64,000 bases of DNA from Fomes fomentarius. Lineage: Eukaryota; Basidiomycota; Agaricomycetes; Polyporales; Polyporaceae. Numbering within the stretch: the first letter of the stretch is position 1; the number at the start of each line of letters is the position of its first letter. The stretch covers positions 124,001-188,000 of the forward strand of contig JABYQN010000019.1 in NCBI GenBank assembly GCA_022606135.1. The letters are read 5' to 3'. Positions 49,782 through 62,757 of this stretch are shown here, in pieces. Under the pieces are notes generated by a model. It saw nothing but the letters and a program-made list of their open reading frames with translations. It did not search any database and was not told where the DNA came from. A program made the position numbers and the translations under genes.

Positions 49782-51161
49782 GGATGTCCCAGATGTGCAG
49801 AGAAAGTTCAAACCCCTGATGGAGCAGTGTCAATCAGAAGCGGAACAGATATATATCTGCATCTCTAGGCTCGGGACACCGGCCACCAGTTGCCATGCCT
49901 ACTCCTCGATGACGAGGAGGTAGCGAGTATGTAATGACACCTGCAATAACATAGACTCGGAACCACATATATCTCTATCAAGAACATTGAGGTTGCCATC
50001 TAGTAATTCTAAGGAGTATAGCTTAGTCTCAGATAGACGTCACCGCCGAGTGCGGCGGGAACAGCGAGTAATACTTATCATTAGTGAGGCAAAGGAGATC
50101 ACAAGAGCGCTATACATACCGTATAAGGAAGGAGGACTAGCCGATCTGTGAACGTCGGCTGTGGGACGTGTGTTGCGTGTGCGTGTGGTTTGATTTATAC
50201 GCTAGGTAGCATTATAGTATGAATCATAGGCACGCACAGACACTAGTCACATCGAGAAAGCCGTACTATAATTGAGATCATATAGATCCAGTCAGAAAGT
50301 GGCACCTTGAGAAGAATGGAAACACTATGTCCCGTAAACGATCAAAACTGGAGGTGTTCTCGGAAGACGACCATTGATATCGCTTTAAAATCGCTGCCAG
50401 AATCGCGCATGGAACGACCAAAAGAGTTGTGGGAATCTGGTGGCGCGGGACGTACCATGAGATGATTTGCGTCTCTTATGAGCAATCCAGGATAGGTGCC
50501 TTGGTTCGACTCCGACAGAGTCTCCCTGTGGATTAACTAGTATTTTTGAGAGCACATTCAGTATCGCGTATGGCGACTTTAAGTGAATTTGAGTCTTGAC
50601 GTGTGGAAGACAGGATCCATGTCTCACCCTTCGACTATCCGGAGCCTATACCTGCCATGGTGAGGCTGGCCCTGAGTGTGTTAGTAACGTACAGCCTGAG
50701 GCAACTGCGAGTCAGTGAAATGGTTACGTTGAGTGCAAATTTGAGCGTCACATATAAATTAGTCTTTGAATGGAGCTCTAGTACTCACCACTTGGGCTTT
50801 AGCATTACAGGGTGATAGTGAGAGATTGAGCAACTCACTATGACCGGACGAGAGGAACGCATTGCTCTCAGCCACCCAGGCCCGAAGTAACTTGCTACAA
50901 TGTAGCAAGCTGTTCGAATCATTTGCACATCATGCAACATGCTGAAACCATGTCAGATACTATCTCAAGCTCAAGAAATTAGTCGGCGGTGGTAGTAGGT
51001 CGGACGAGTGGCGGGCCGGGCGGCGCCTGGCTGTGGCCTGGCTCACCTGCCCTGAAGTCCGACTCTGACTCCGAAGTCTCGGGGCTTGACTATCTTGACT
51101 GGTCACCCCAACTTCAAAGCTTCAAATCGTGAGCCGATCGCACCTTTTACCTGTTGCAGAA

Positions 51162-53258
51162 ATGAATCGCGGCGCACTGGACGGATTTCCCCTTCCTGAA
51201 GAAGACATCGAGGCTATAAAGCATATCGACTCACCTGCGGCCCTGCAAGCCTGGTGTATGTCTCAGCGAGTTGCTGATTATCGAAAGTCCATAGTTGTTG
51301 TGAGAGTGTCTCTCAGGATAAGTGCTCTTAAAAACCCTCAAAACACGGGATAGCCAACTGATACCCACCCTGTTCTCCAGAAATCTATCCATACTCCGAT
51401 GAGACTCATGACAGTCCGACTCCGACCGCCAACGCGGCGCCAACGCGGGTCCCGCTCTGGAAGAAGACCTCACGGGTATGCCCACCCTCAGCGTGGATGA
51501 GCTTAAATCACGCATACGCGGTCATCGCACTCTGTACAATACAGCAGCCCCAATCAACCGCTTACCCGCTGAACTCCTCATGTTCATCTTCGAGATCATG
51601 GCCCCCACCGCACATCGCAGTCGCCGTCGCGGGGGGTCATGTCCGAACGTCTCCAGAGTCTGTCGAATATAGCACACTCTTCTCCTGCAAACCGCGGAGT
51701 TCTGGGCGAATATGCTGGCAGCGAGGCACGACGTCACCGTCCTTCGAGCGCGCAAGCTTCGTCTTTACGAGGTGGCCCTGCAGCGTTCGCGCAACTGCCC
51801 GCTGTCGCTCTCGTTATACCGATGTCCTGAACGTCTTGTGGACGCCATCGCTCCCCATGCACACAGGATTGTCGGGTTGGAGGTGCTAGTCAAAGGCGTA
51901 GACGCTCCCGCTGTGAGCCGCTTGCTGGCTGCCACAATGCCACTACTCGAATGTCTCAAGGTCACGCCCTGGAAGGCATGGAAACACTCTATACGCACAC
52001 CGGAGCACCCCTACTCCTTGTTACGCCCCTTCTATCCAACCCTCCCATCCGCTGCCGATCTTCGTCATCTCCATACCCTCAGTATTCCTGCCCAGCACTT
52101 CACCCCGCATGTCGCCATACCTTCTCTCCGTGACGTTCACCTGGTATCTTGTTTATGTGGGTCTTGTGGACTGGAGCGGCCAGGGATGGAGCCACTTCTC
52201 GAGGCACTCACAGGATGTCCCCATTTACAGTCCTTGAGTATCACTCGTAAACTTCGATGGTACTCATTCTCGCTCAATAACACCGAGATCTCCCCCGAGA
52301 GGACTGACTTCCCCGCTCTACGGACGCTCGAAATCAGGTAGGACTCAAAACTTGCGTTTGCCGTCCTTTCACGCATGAACCAGCTCCCAGGGTCTATGAC
52401 ACTGGTGTTCTCCTTCTTGCACAATTTCGAGCTCCCCGATTCATTCGACATCCGCACGCGCCCCGCGATCATGAGTGCAGACCGCGTCCATTTTACACCC
52501 GGCAGCAGCGGCAACTCCATCCTGGGAACCTTCGTTGGCAACACTCGAATGCTGCACATGTTCACTCAACGCGCGCCCCCGGGAGATCACCTGAAAGTAC
52601 ACACTAGACAGATCGCCGACATGTTCTCTGTGCCACACGCCGTCACCAGCCTCAGTATAGGTACCTGTCAGATCGCGGTGGACCTGATCGTCACCCTCTT
52701 GAGCAGCTTCCCCTCTCTCACGCACCTCAAATTCCACGAGGAGGCGCCGTCGAAGGGGGACAGACGGTGGACGCTCGACGTGATCGATCTGCTCTGCGCG
52801 CGGTTTGCCCCAGCCTATAGAGAATATCTATGTCCCCGTCTGCACTCCTTGATGATCCTTTGGAGGCCGAATTTCCCGCTCGCTCTTCCTACGAGCTGGG
52901 ACCGACGGATATCGAGATCGAAAAGGCCCTGAGACAGAACGAGACCGACGACCGATCGACCTGGGCACCATACGAGGTACGAGAGACGCGCGAGTACTGC
53001 ATATACATCGCCAAGTGCTTGAAGACGAAGATTCCGCCCTTATCCCCACCTCAAGATTTGTGCATGTACATAGAAGTCACCACAGCTTCCCTTACGGACA
53101 CAAATTGGATCCGGGATATCACGTCTGAGCTAGAGCCAGCAATTGGCGCGTGGCTTTGGGACACTCGTAGAACGTATGAGTGCGCGTCAGAGCTGTATCC
53201 GGATAGGAGGTACTTGGATTTGGGATATCTCATCATAGTGTTGTCTCATACATATTAA
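51162..53258 (+). pseudogene. F-box/LRR-like gene, inactivated
   Basis: Exon 1 (51162-51299) carries FPLPEEDIEAIKHIDS; after a 115 bp intron, exon 2 from 51415 carries an acidic linker, an F-box (INRLPAELLMFIFEIMAP...NVSRVCRI) and leucine-rich segments (ADLRHLHTLSIPAQHF, DFPALRTLEIR, VTSLSIG, SLTHLKF). The codon after RVCRI is TAG (51670-51672), where relatives have Trp. A second TAG interrupts at 52339-52341 with good protein-like sequence on both sides, and the frame shifts near 52848. The copy is therefore dead unless the reads are wrong. The remnant at 44806 derives from the same family. Confidence 0.75.
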
Positions 53259-53405
53259 GCCAAGGACGGAGCTAGGAAATACACAACATGTGAGTAGCAC
53301 AATAACACAACAACCAGCAACAACGAGATGAGGCACAAAGCAAGCGGACATTACAACCGAGCATCGAACGCCGAGCATCGCACATCGGATAACCAAACAC
53401 ACCAA
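53259..53405 (+). repeat. 3' flank shared with the F-box remnant at 44806
   Basis: It matches 45285-45470 with gaps (CAACATGTGAGTAGCAC, GCATCGAACGCCGAG), so the duplicated unit extends past the coding region. Confidence 0.65.
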
Positions 53406-53408
53406 AGG

Positions 53409-56400
53409 CTACGGCGACAACACGCCCGTGCCGCTCCCTGCCGTCGGCGTTCCCAGGTGAAAGAACCCATTCGTCTGCTGGTCCAGCGCCCCCAGGTCCG
53501 GCGACGCCAACAGCGCATTCATATCCAACGCCGGGTCCGCATTCAAGAACGCCATGATATCCGCCGCGCTCATCGTCCCCGGGCTCGGGTCCGTCTGCAT
53601 CATGCTCACCCCGGACGTGTCCATGAACGCCTGCGCCGACCCCAGCCCGAACGCCTGCTGCTGCTGCGCCTGGAACGCCTGCGGCGGCGGGGGCTGCGGG
53701 GTCCCCCCAGGTGGTGGTGGTCGAGGAACGCGTCCGTGCTCGGCTGGAACTCTTCCGGGCTGCCGTGGTTCAGCGGCGAGTCGCCCGAGCCCGCAGGCGA
53801 GCGGGCGGTCGACGACGTCTTTTTGCGCACAGGGCGGACCCACGGAGGCCTACTACTCGACCCAGGGCCGTCTTGCTGCCTCGGTGCCTCTAGCGGGATT
53901 TGCGTGACTGTGAACGTGGCCAACGTAAGACACGAGACACGGAGGACCGTCAGTATATATCGCAAGCAACACGGCACGAAGAAGCAACACACTCACTGCG
54001 GCAGAACTCCTCCATGAGGTCACCTGACCGCTGCCCGCAGATGTAACGGCCGCTGAAACGCCGCAGGAGTCCCACACAGGAGCGCAGGGCGTCCAGCGCG
54101 GGCGGGATGAGCGGCCGTAGAGAATCCGAGTGGCAATTGAGGAGCATTGCGACGAGCGTTCGGCCTGCCGCGGTCAGCTGATGGATGACATGCACGCCGT
54201 CTGGGTGGTCGTATATAACGCATGAGCTCCAAGCTAGACGCAACAACACGCGGACGCGAACGACGAGACTCACAGTAAGTCATCAGCCCCTTTGCCGCTA
54301 TGTGCAGGTGCGACGAGATGATCTGGAGTGCACAGGAATGTGCTGCGCGCATCGCCTCTATCTCCGCTTCGCCCTGGTCCCCATCCGGTATGTGGTTGTG
54401 CATGCGCTCCGCAACCATCTCCGAGAATCGATGTCTGTGGATGAGCATCCGCACGAACTGCTCCACGCAATGCAGTCGCTCTGCCTGAGTGACACGGATC
54501 ACGTCGTTGCTCGTCATTGTCTCGACCGAATGCGCCCAGTGCGGTGGGATCGCGCGGCAGATGTCGTCCAGGAGAGCCTCCTCCTCGCGTAGCTCCTTGC
54601 TTCTCCGGAAGCCAGTCAAAACCGATGTCGCGCGAGCGAGGAAGGGAGAAGTCTCGGCGGTGGGTTTTGATGGAGGTACGTCCATGACTGACTCCAGGAC
54701 GACAAACAGGCGTACACAGTTCACAAACGCGCTCATGCGGCTCTCCGTTTCCTGAGGCTGTAGGGTAACTCCATCTCGGGTGATAAACTCGTCGTCGACA
54801 ATGGCAGGTTCGCTGACATCGCAGTCCCGCAAGCGCAACATCGGTGGACGACCGAAGTGCGCGCTGGCCTGCTTGTCCCACAGGTACACACACCAGAAGG
54901 TACGTTTCCGCACCTCGTCCTCCACAGGGTCGAACAAGTCGTAGTCGTCCGCCGAGCGATGGAGGCCAGCATCGATCGACAGCGTGATGGCTTCCGCGAG
55001 CAGTGCAAAGGCTTTCGAAAGCCGTCCGAGACCCACCGCATACACACCGGCGATCAAGACTGACTGGATGGTATACAACGTCGGCTTGTCCGCGCCAGGC
55101 AGAGTCCGTAACCGCGCAAGAAGGTCGAACCACTGCGTGCCAGCGCTATTGCTGTCGTTCGGGTCCGCGCGGACGCGAGGGTCATCTATATGCCGAGATG
55201 AAAGGCAGCATATCGCCACAATGAACGCTGCGAAGCCGGGCTCGCCCCATTTCCGTGGATTCCCATAATCCTGCGTACCAGGTGCGCGAGAAGGTCACAT
55301 GCTGCGGTCACTTAGTAAGAAACCGGAGTTTGCTTACCGCGAGGAAGGTTGGAACGTGGAGGAAGGGCATGAGGTAGTATGACGTCGATAGATAGCACTG
55401 CACAAGGCTGCACAGATACTCTATGAGCGTACGGCGGCGCGTCTGCACATGCACACGCACCTGTCCATCAGTTCAGGGACGATGAAGGATGTGATGAGCT
55501 TCCAGATATGCTCCGGATTCGTTTCTGTGCGCCGTGGGTGGCGGTCAGGGAACCAGTCATTCGGCGGTTGGCCGTTCTGCGCCTTCCATGGCTGCTGACC
55601 ATTTGGACGGTCCGGGTCGGGTTTTGTTACCACTGCATGCCGCTCGACGAGAAGGTCTAGTATCGGTAGGCCAGACGTCTCTCCCTGCCACCGCGTGTAC
55701 CCCTCGTCGTCGAAATATAGATACGACGACGCGAGTGACATGCGCGGCGTGTCATCCGCAAGCTGGTCGGTCGACATGGACACCGCACGCCCTCTGAGCC
55801 CCATCCCGGGGCTGGCGTTCCGCGAGCCAGGCTTGACCGGGCCGAAGAACGTGGAGGGGTTCATGAGCGGGTACGCAGTCAGAGAAGGCGGAGGTACGGC
55901 GGTTGGGAAGATGTGGGTCGAAGAAGCAAAGGACGCGTGCGGGTTTGTCGTCGGATCTACGGGCGACTGTGGGAGGCCTGCGCCGAGTGCGCCTGCCCCA
56001 GCAAAGACTTGCGCGGGGATGGCTTGGATGAGTGTCTCGAGCTGCTGCATGCGGTCTTCGAGTGTCGCAGCTCGTCTGAACACAGAGACACAAACAGTCA
56101 GTGTCGTCTACGGTATGATGTCATAGCCGGCAGTCGATGCTGGAATGAACGAGAGCCGTGCGTGCACCAGGCAGATAGGGAAAGCACGTACTTGGATTTA
56201 TGTGGATGAGTCCTCTTTCCCGGCTCCTCGAAGGTACATGCCGAGTTGGAGGTGAGACAGGACTGGCACGGGTGCCCCTCGTCGCACTTGATCCGCCGCC
56301 GCCTACACAAGCCCGCAGACAGAACAGCCATCAGCGACCAGCACTCAAATGCGCAGCTCGCGCCAACACGCGCTCACCGACAACGGTCGCATGCCCTGCA

Positions 56401-56822
56401 GCGGCCACAACAAGCGCGATCGAGTCAGACGAGTCAGAACTGAGGACGCTGATCTGCCTTCGCAGAGAAGGAAGGGCGCACCTGCTGAGCTTGAACCGCC
56501 GCTCTTTCAGAATCGACGACGTCTGCGACGGTTTCGTGTCGCCCGTCGGACTCGACGGTCCCGCGGTTGCCTGCGGCGAGTCCTGGCGCTGCTGTTGCTC
56601 GTCCGTCGGGGAATTCGGGGAGTCCATGAATGCTACCTTTCTGTCTACTTTGTCTTTGTCTTCAGTTTTCTCCGGCGTCGCGCATATACAAGGCCGCGGG
56701 GCGCGAAGGGCAGGTGTAGAAGAGAAGGAAGAGAGAATGTCTGAGACAGTGGGTGGGATGCTCGGCAGCCTGGACTGTCCGAGATGCTTGGGGGTGCGCT
56801 CAAGCGATTCGATTATTTCCAT
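53409..56822 (-). CDS. Zn2Cys6 transcription factor with fungal-specific regulatory domain
   Basis: A nuclear DNA-binding regulator. Eight exons (56822-56482, 56395-56378, 56302-56192, 56075-55461, 55407-55338, 55270-54274, 54233-53997, 53907-53409) give about 962 residues. The zinc cluster [11 protein letters not shown]...CQSC...C begins at Cys116 with canonical CX2CX6CX5CX2CX6C spacing; its first half is encoded by an 18-base exon. A dimerisation helix ([15 protein letters not shown]) follows, then the middle homology domain ([59 protein letters not shown]) and a Gln/Pro-rich end. In the last exon the frame only continues to the natural-looking C terminus if one G is added to the G6 run at 53703-53708. 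Target genes unknown. The nearest divergent neighbour is not defined. Confidence 0.9.
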
Positions 56823-57907
56823 TTAGTTTGCATGACTAATAATGCGCGACACTGCGCACTCCTAATCGGAGCTCAACTTCTTTGTCTGAGCTCGAAATGA
56901 GGCCGCCGGCGGGAGGGTCGGGGGGCAAGAGTATGATACTCCGCCCGGTCCGCGACGGTCGGGAAGAGCGCCCCTGTGATAGTGCCGGCGGAGGAAGAAT
57001 GGATTGGACGCTTCGAAATCTCTCTCCACCTCTCGCAATCTACGGATTTCGGATGTGCTCTCTCGTCCACATCCACTTTAACAGTGCAGAGGTTACTGAA
57101 ACCTACCGCATTCAGCTCCCGCCCCGGGACTCATGGCGATACCGGGCATGCCAGCAAGGTCACAAGCACCCCTTGCGGTCCGCCATTTACATACATATGG
57201 CCATAAAATACATATGTCAAGAATTTCTCACTAACAAGCAGGGAGAAACCGGGAAGGACGGGATGCACACGGAATGTCATTCTATACGCGATGCACCGCC
57301 TCCCCCACACTTGACTCCTCTGGGTCTGGGGAGCGGAACGAGCTCCACACGAACATGGACTTGTGAATGCGGGGATGCGGGGCCGACATGATCTGAATGA
57401 AGCTTGTGTAACTTGTGTAGCTTGTGAATGTGGGGGTGCGGGGCCGACACGATATGAATGAAGCTTGAGTGATTTGTATCAACCGGGGTGGGTGCGAACC
57501 GGGAAGCGGGTATTGCGACACATGAGTAGAACATTGAATATGGAACGGACGAGTACGTATACACAGCAGCAGCGCGTGACCATCGTAGGTATAGTCCGTG
57601 GTCTCCACCACGCCTCCGGCAATAACGTACATACATGCAAGAAAAGAAAAGACAGTGTGTTGGTACATCGATCAATAGTACATACATGGAGGACATGGGC
57701 ATCGTGGAATCGTAAAACTGTGGAATCACCTCCAAAGATAGCGTGTAGGTGTGTCATGTGGGACCCGCGACATCGTGGATGCACGGGACCGAGGACGGGA
57801 GCGTCCGGCAAACACATAGACGTTCACAGCATTGAACGTTGAACGGGGGGAGGAGACGGGGGGAAGGAGACGGATCAGGCTAAGGATGAAGACGATAGAC
57901 AACAGAC
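56823..57907. other. Upstream region of the regulator and 3' flank of the carrier gene
   Basis: No gene was recognised. It contains a two-unit tandem repeat at 57362-57466. Confidence 0.45.
57362..57466. repeat. 62 bp tandem repeat, two units
   Basis: GTGCGGGGCCGACA and GAATGAAGCTTG recur with a 62 bp period, with few differences. Confidence 0.75.
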
Positions 57908-59334
57908 TCAAAGGTCCCCGCGTGTCCAGTCCACGGCCCTCTTCAACTGCTCGAGCGTGATGAAGATGAGCATCGTCGTCGGCTGGAGCCGCGTCCACGC
58001 CGGCAACCAGCCCTTGAACATGAACATCGCGCCCTCGTTGCGCATCGACTGCCGGATCATCTGCAGCGTCGACTTGCTCTCCGCCCCGGACGCGCTCATG
58101 ATCCGACTCTTCAGCACGTCCGCGGGCGAACACACCGTCGTCGCGACGGTACCCTGTCATTAGCAGCAGCAGCATCAGACACCATACCGAGCACGGATGG
58201 AAGTAGCACAGCACGTACGGCGGCGAAACTGGCTGTGGTGTGGCAGTAGATGTTATCGTCGAAGTAGCTCGTTTTCAGCAGCTCAGCCTTGAAGAAGTCG
58301 TATCTGATAGTGTATGTGTATTTCTGCGTCAGAACGCCACGCCTTCTGAGGTCGATGGCGCGGAAGCACTCACGAAGCTAGTTGACTCGCATTCATCAAG
58401 ACCGCACGGAAGACATTCGGCCCCACACCACGGCCGAGGGATGCCCATCCCTCATCCTTGATCATCTACATCCGCGAAACATGCTTCAGCGAAGTGAACT
58501 CGCGCCACCAGAAGGCCACACATACCCGGTACAAGCCGTGCAACGAGTGCCTGTAGTTGAGGCGCTTCTCGGGCGGCTTTCCGAAGTCACCTTGCATGCG
58601 GACCATGAGGATTTCTATGGCAGCACGTCAAATCGTTGTTCCCGTGGCCGAGACTTGAGACGAGACCAAGCTCACCTCCAGGGTTCCCGACTAAGCCCGC
58701 GATACCGCCGGCTATAAACAGGCAGTTGTCAGAACACCTATTGACAGCAAGAACTTGCTCCCACTACGCACCCATGCTGCCTGCGATCGCAAGCTGCCAC
58801 GCCGGCGACTTCTCGTCTACGCACACAGTTAGTGTCAAATCCCAAGGCAAGCAGCTCACAGACGCACTCGCTCCAATCAACTTCTTGCTCTCGTCGTACG
58901 CCCAGAACCGACAGATCGAATACGTCATCTGCCTGAGCCACGTCCCCGAGATGCCGTCAAACAAACCCCGCATGCCCGCCGTGCGCACCGTCTTCTTGAG
59001 CGAGTTGATCATGCCTTTATCGCCCGTCGCTTGCAAGCGGACCTTAGTCAGGTCGAGGGGACTATACGCGGCCCAGGATAGTGAGCACTCTATCCCCCTC
59101 GCTCGCTAATATGACGACATGGAGACATACTGTGTTATCGACGCAGCGATGGTCGCAGCAACACCTGCGATGGGCGTGGATGGTATTACGCATGCTGTCT
59201 GGTCAAGCTGAAGCGACTCAGGACACACCTCCTAGCCAGAACGGATACGGCTTCTTCTTTTTGGGGGCAGCGAGAGCGGCCTGCGAGCCGTTCACGGGCA
59301 GCTGCGCAGCGGTCTCCTCTATTGACTTGGACAT
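57908..59334 (-). CDS. DIC1: Mitochondrial dicarboxylate carrier
   Basis: An inner-membrane carrier that exchanges dicarboxylates such as malate or succinate for phosphate. Nine exons (59334-59229, 59164-59131, 59061-58868, 58816-58772, 58711-58676, 58614-58526, 58465-58374, 58303-58219, 58153-57908) give 308 residues, normal for the family. The three repeats show HPLDLTKVRLQ, NPGEILMVRMQ and CSPADVLKSRI, the expected carrier signatures; the second has Gly-Glu where Ala-Asp is usual in this subfamily. WLRQMTYSICRFWAYDE and NVFRAVLMNASQLASYDFFK are also typical of dicarboxylate carriers. The N terminus is short and Lys-rich (APKKKKPYPFWLGG). Substrate is inferred from subfamily resemblance only. 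Confidence 0.92.
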
Positions 59335-60292
59335 CGTGGTACGGGGTATGCCTTGTCTAATCGTCGAACTATGCGGTATCGTCTAGCCTGACCGGGATCA
59401 AGGTCTGCCAATAGTCGAAGGTCGCAGTGGTGTCTACACGTGCGATCGAGGGCGCAGTCGTCAGTCGTAGGAACGAGCGAGGGTGTGAGAGAGGACAACA
59501 GACCGGAATATCGAGCGTATTTGAGTCGAAGGGTCGAGCGTCGTGCCCGATTTGAACCGAAGGGTGAGAGCGGGCAGCCGGGGGCTGTCGGTGAAAAGGG
59601 CGAGGGAAAGAGACGGAACCCCTCGCGCGCTGCAAAGGGCACAGTATCACCTGACGGGGAAGGAGCGGAAGGATACCCCTTCTGGTCGACGCAGCTCGTC
59701 TCCAGACTCGCGCCTGTTGCAGATCTGACGTTAGGGGACCACCACCGGTCCTGCTGCCGGCCTCCTCGTCTCGTTCAGGACAACACCAGTCCGCCTGACT
59801 TACGCCACCCTCCTTGACTGCGCCGTCCATCTTCAAGTCGCGGTCCTGTAACTCCTGTAACTTCCCAACAGCTGCTTTTGACCAGGCGATGTGTGGGAAC
59901 AGAACTCGCGTAGGAAAGCATCGATGTATGCGCCGGCCGAGAGAAGGAAGAAGGAGGAAGTGCAGGTCGCAAGACCAGCCCTATGACGGCTTCAGGTCAC
60001 CTGTGAGACGCTGCGACTCCACCATTTCAGACTATCGGCATCTTCCGTCTTCCATTCTAACGCGATCACGTGCATTAGTTGACCGCGTCGCATCAGACTC
60101 AGAGCCAGCCCTGTCGACACGCATGTTGGAAGCAAGGGCGTCGTCGGTCTCTAGAGACAGAAATGTCCAGTTGCGTGGACAGAAAACGAACGACGTGCGA
60201 TTAGAGTGTGCATATGAAACGGCGGTACAAAGCCACGAAGACACAACTATCCCAATCAAACTCCCACCAACACCGATCCTCGGACACGACTG
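59335..60292. other. Unassigned, about 960 bp
   Basis: It should hold the carrier promoter near 59335. The open frames on both strands at 59369-59836 look like shadows in GC-rich DNA. Confidence 0.45.
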
Positions 60293-62327
60293 TCAACCAT
60301 ACAGGTGGTACCCAAACACACCTACAACGACAGCCGTAGTCAGCCAACACATCTCCTTCGACACACGCACCCGCGACGCGCCGTTATAAGCTCGCTGCCA
60401 TTGCCAACCTTGCGTCACGCCAGGCGGGATGTTCGCCATCGTCATCGTGTGCATCTTGATCGGAGTCGCGTACGGCGCCGGTTCGGAGGTCGCTGCGCAT
60501 GAGGAGCGGCGTAGCGTTGAGATTTTATACAGGCGCGAGAGCAAAGGCAGACGGAGATGGCCCGAAGACGTACATGGAAATATCCCACCGTTGTACACTG
60601 CGGAGGCGACGGCTTCCTGTAACTCATAGTCTGCGTCGGACGGAACAGTCGACAAAAGTCCGACCCTGGGCGGGTCATGGGATGGACGCGTCAGGTTCCC
60701 ATAGTAGAACGCTACCAGGACGCTACAACAGCATATCAGCATATATCCGTCCCGAGGAAAGCTGTTCACTCACGACTTGAGAAACGGGTCGCCTAAGCTC
60801 CAACTATATAAGAAACCACCATGCCCCGGGGGGTCCGTTGCAGCGAGGACCGGAGTGCATCGCGCGAGCTGGTTAGGGTAGAGAGTGCCTGGGATCACCG
60901 AAGCCGGGTGCGCGAAATCGCGCGGGTCAACAGGGAACTGCACGCCCCCAATCTCGAACGACAGGTTGTGCGGGATAGAGCAATCGAAGTTATCTCCGAC
61001 CATAGAGAGGATATGCGTAATGACGTCCAAAGGTCCGCGGATGAGTGAGTTGCCCTGCATGGCCAGTTGTCGAAAATTGTCGATGAGCACTGAGTGTCTG
61101 CCAGCTGGAAGGGAAGGAGGACGCCCACCGTATCGACTAATGCGGAGAGCGAGATGGAGGACGGTGAGAGTGTGGAGCGTGGTAATTTCACGCCATCGAA
61201 GTAGACATCGTCGAGCGGAATTTCCCATACGAGCGGGTAGACCTGCCTATATGCTTGAGCGCGACTTCGCTACGCATATATCCGACATACCTCATCCGGA
61301 GCATCCGACGGTGACGCAAGACCGCCCTCTTGAGCAGTATATCCACGGACAGGAACCCAGGTGAGCTGGTCGTCTACAAGTCCAAATGGAAGGGCGCCTA
61401 GAGAGAAGGTACCAGCGGTGTCGCTCAGAGATACTGTATCCCGCTGCAGAGCAGTCACTACCATTGGCCTTGACAGAAGCTTCCAAGTGACAAGTCGAGT
61501 GAACAGAGGGCCGATGGTGGGGAAGGTGTCCGTAGCAGATGCGTAGGGATCGTGCGCTTGTTCGCGTTTTTGAGAGCCATTGGTCAGCGTACCATTGAGA
61601 AAGCCCAGATCAGGAAAACCCAATTTGCCAGGCGACCCAGCAGCACGTTTGCGGATCGGCGGAACTGGTCCGTAGTACTCAGTAGCCAGAAGTTGTCTCC
61701 AGATCGCGCTGATGGGTGGAAAGCCAAGCCCTAGAATGCCCGCGCAGCCTGTCTCCAGAACAGTCGTATCTGTGTCGACGATAGAAGCAAAGTATTGTTC
61801 GGGGACAGATATGCCAGCAACGCCAACAGCATCTGTGCCGATGTGGCCGAACGCGTGGGTGCCCGTGCGCGAGTCGCCGTAGAGGAGTTGCACGTCTTGA
61901 CGTGCGGGAACGAAGGAGGCCTCTCGATAGAGGGGTACGCCAGTTCGCGCGCACGGTTGCCCACATCTGTCCGAGATGAGCCAGAGGTCCGCCGAGCCAG
62001 TGTCTTCGCGTCTAAGTCCCAGTATATCCCAATCCACCATGAACGGCAGCACGTACCAATTACGAGCGGAGTCAAGGTCTCTCCGACTTCGACGAGAACT
62101 GTATACGTACTGCTGTGGGTGTTGGAACTGGTGAATCAAATAAGGTAGCTGTCGTGGACTCACACGTCGAGTACATCGCCAAGGCCGGTGTCCGCAATGT
62201 CTCCGTCGCGTTTGTGGTGGAGTCTCCTCCCCCGTTGGATGGGCAGATGTACCCCTCTTTCGCTATTTGCGTAGACAGCTCCAAGAGCAGAAGCAGCAGA
62301 CACAATGATGAAGAGCACCTGCTTCAT
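60293..62327 (-). CDS. Secreted aspartic protease (family A1)
   Basis: A pepsin-type endopeptidase. Seven exons (62327-62164, 62127-62057, 62003-61291, 61242-61129, 61054-60774, 60722-60574, 60492-60293) give 563 residues. The start MKQVLFIIVSAASALGAVYA is a signal peptide; HHKR is a possible processing site. The two catalytic motifs are VIDTGSADLW (Asp79) and LVDTGNS (Asp353). YTVLVEVGETLTP and FGHIGTD, LGLGFPPISAIW support the fold. The first motif needs an intron ending in gcgaag (acceptor before 62003), an unusual but consistent choice. A Ser/Pro-rich tail ends in a hydrophobic WLTTAVVVGVFGYHLYG that might anchor it in the membrane. Typical nutritional or wall-remodelling role is inferred. 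Confidence 0.9.
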
Positions 62328-62535
62328 GCTATCGGAGCGAAACCAGCGCGGATTGAGGAGCCACACAATCCTCCAAGTCCGTCGTGTGTGTCTGCAAACG
62401 AAACAGTACTCACAACTTGCTGGACGGGTCGGGGAGGCGGCAGAGAAGAGTCAGACCACCAGGCAGTGAGCATAAACGAGAGCACCCAAAGACGCCACTC
62501 CTGACTGGAAACTACGTACGACATCCACCCACCGT

Positions 62536-62633
62536 TGCCCCATGGCTGAGTTGGTTACAGCGTCCGACTGTTATTCTCATCTTGCAGAGCGATGATGATC
62601 GGAAGGTCGTGAGTTCGAGCCTCACTGGGGCAG
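62536..62633 (+). tRNA. tRNA-Asn(GUU): tRNA-Asn (anticodon GTT) with a 24-base intron
   Basis: The sequence folds fully: acceptor stem TGCCCCA/TGGGGCA, D stem GCTG/CAGC, anticodon stem TCCGA/TCGGA, T arm GTGAG-TTCGAGC-CTCAC, discriminator G at 62633. The anticodon GTT is at 62570-62572. An intron (62574-62597) sits one base 3' of it, the usual place for eukaryotic tRNA introns. A T run follows, as for Pol III genes. Confidence 0.92.
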
Positions 62634-62637
62634 TTTC

Positions 62638-62643
62638 TTTTTT
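62638..62643 (+). terminator. Pol III terminator (T6)
   Basis: Six T residues starting five bases after the tRNA 3' end. Confidence 0.8.
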
Positions 62644-62757
62644 CCATAAGCTCTTCAAATTCGGTTAAGCGCACAAGTGCCTCCGTTGCGCCTGTCCATA
62701 CTGTCCAAGTCAAAAATCTGTCTTTTCCTCACGGTGTCACCAATCTACTCTCACACA

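Larger units (their letters stand above)
47142..51161. other. Mostly unassigned, 4 kb, AT-richer
   Basis: Minus-strand open frames at 47953-48351, 48358-48564, 48608-48877 and 49219-49485 may be exons of one unknown gene, but I could not join them. The stretch 49500-51120 has no gene I can support. A GGTTCGACTCC at 50503 resembles a Pol III B box without a foldable tRNA around it. Confidence 0.35.

Noticed and set aside
50503..50513. GGTTCGACTCC resembling a Pol III B box
   Set aside because: No cloverleaf can be folded around it: the T stem fails and no acceptor stem pairs.
53328..54017. 229-codon Arg-rich plus-strand frame
   Set aside because: It is a shadow of the regulator's Gln/Pro-rich last exon in GC-rich DNA.
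54270..55133. 287-codon minus-strand frame inside the regulator
   Set aside because: It is out of frame with the conserved middle homology domain and has no motif.
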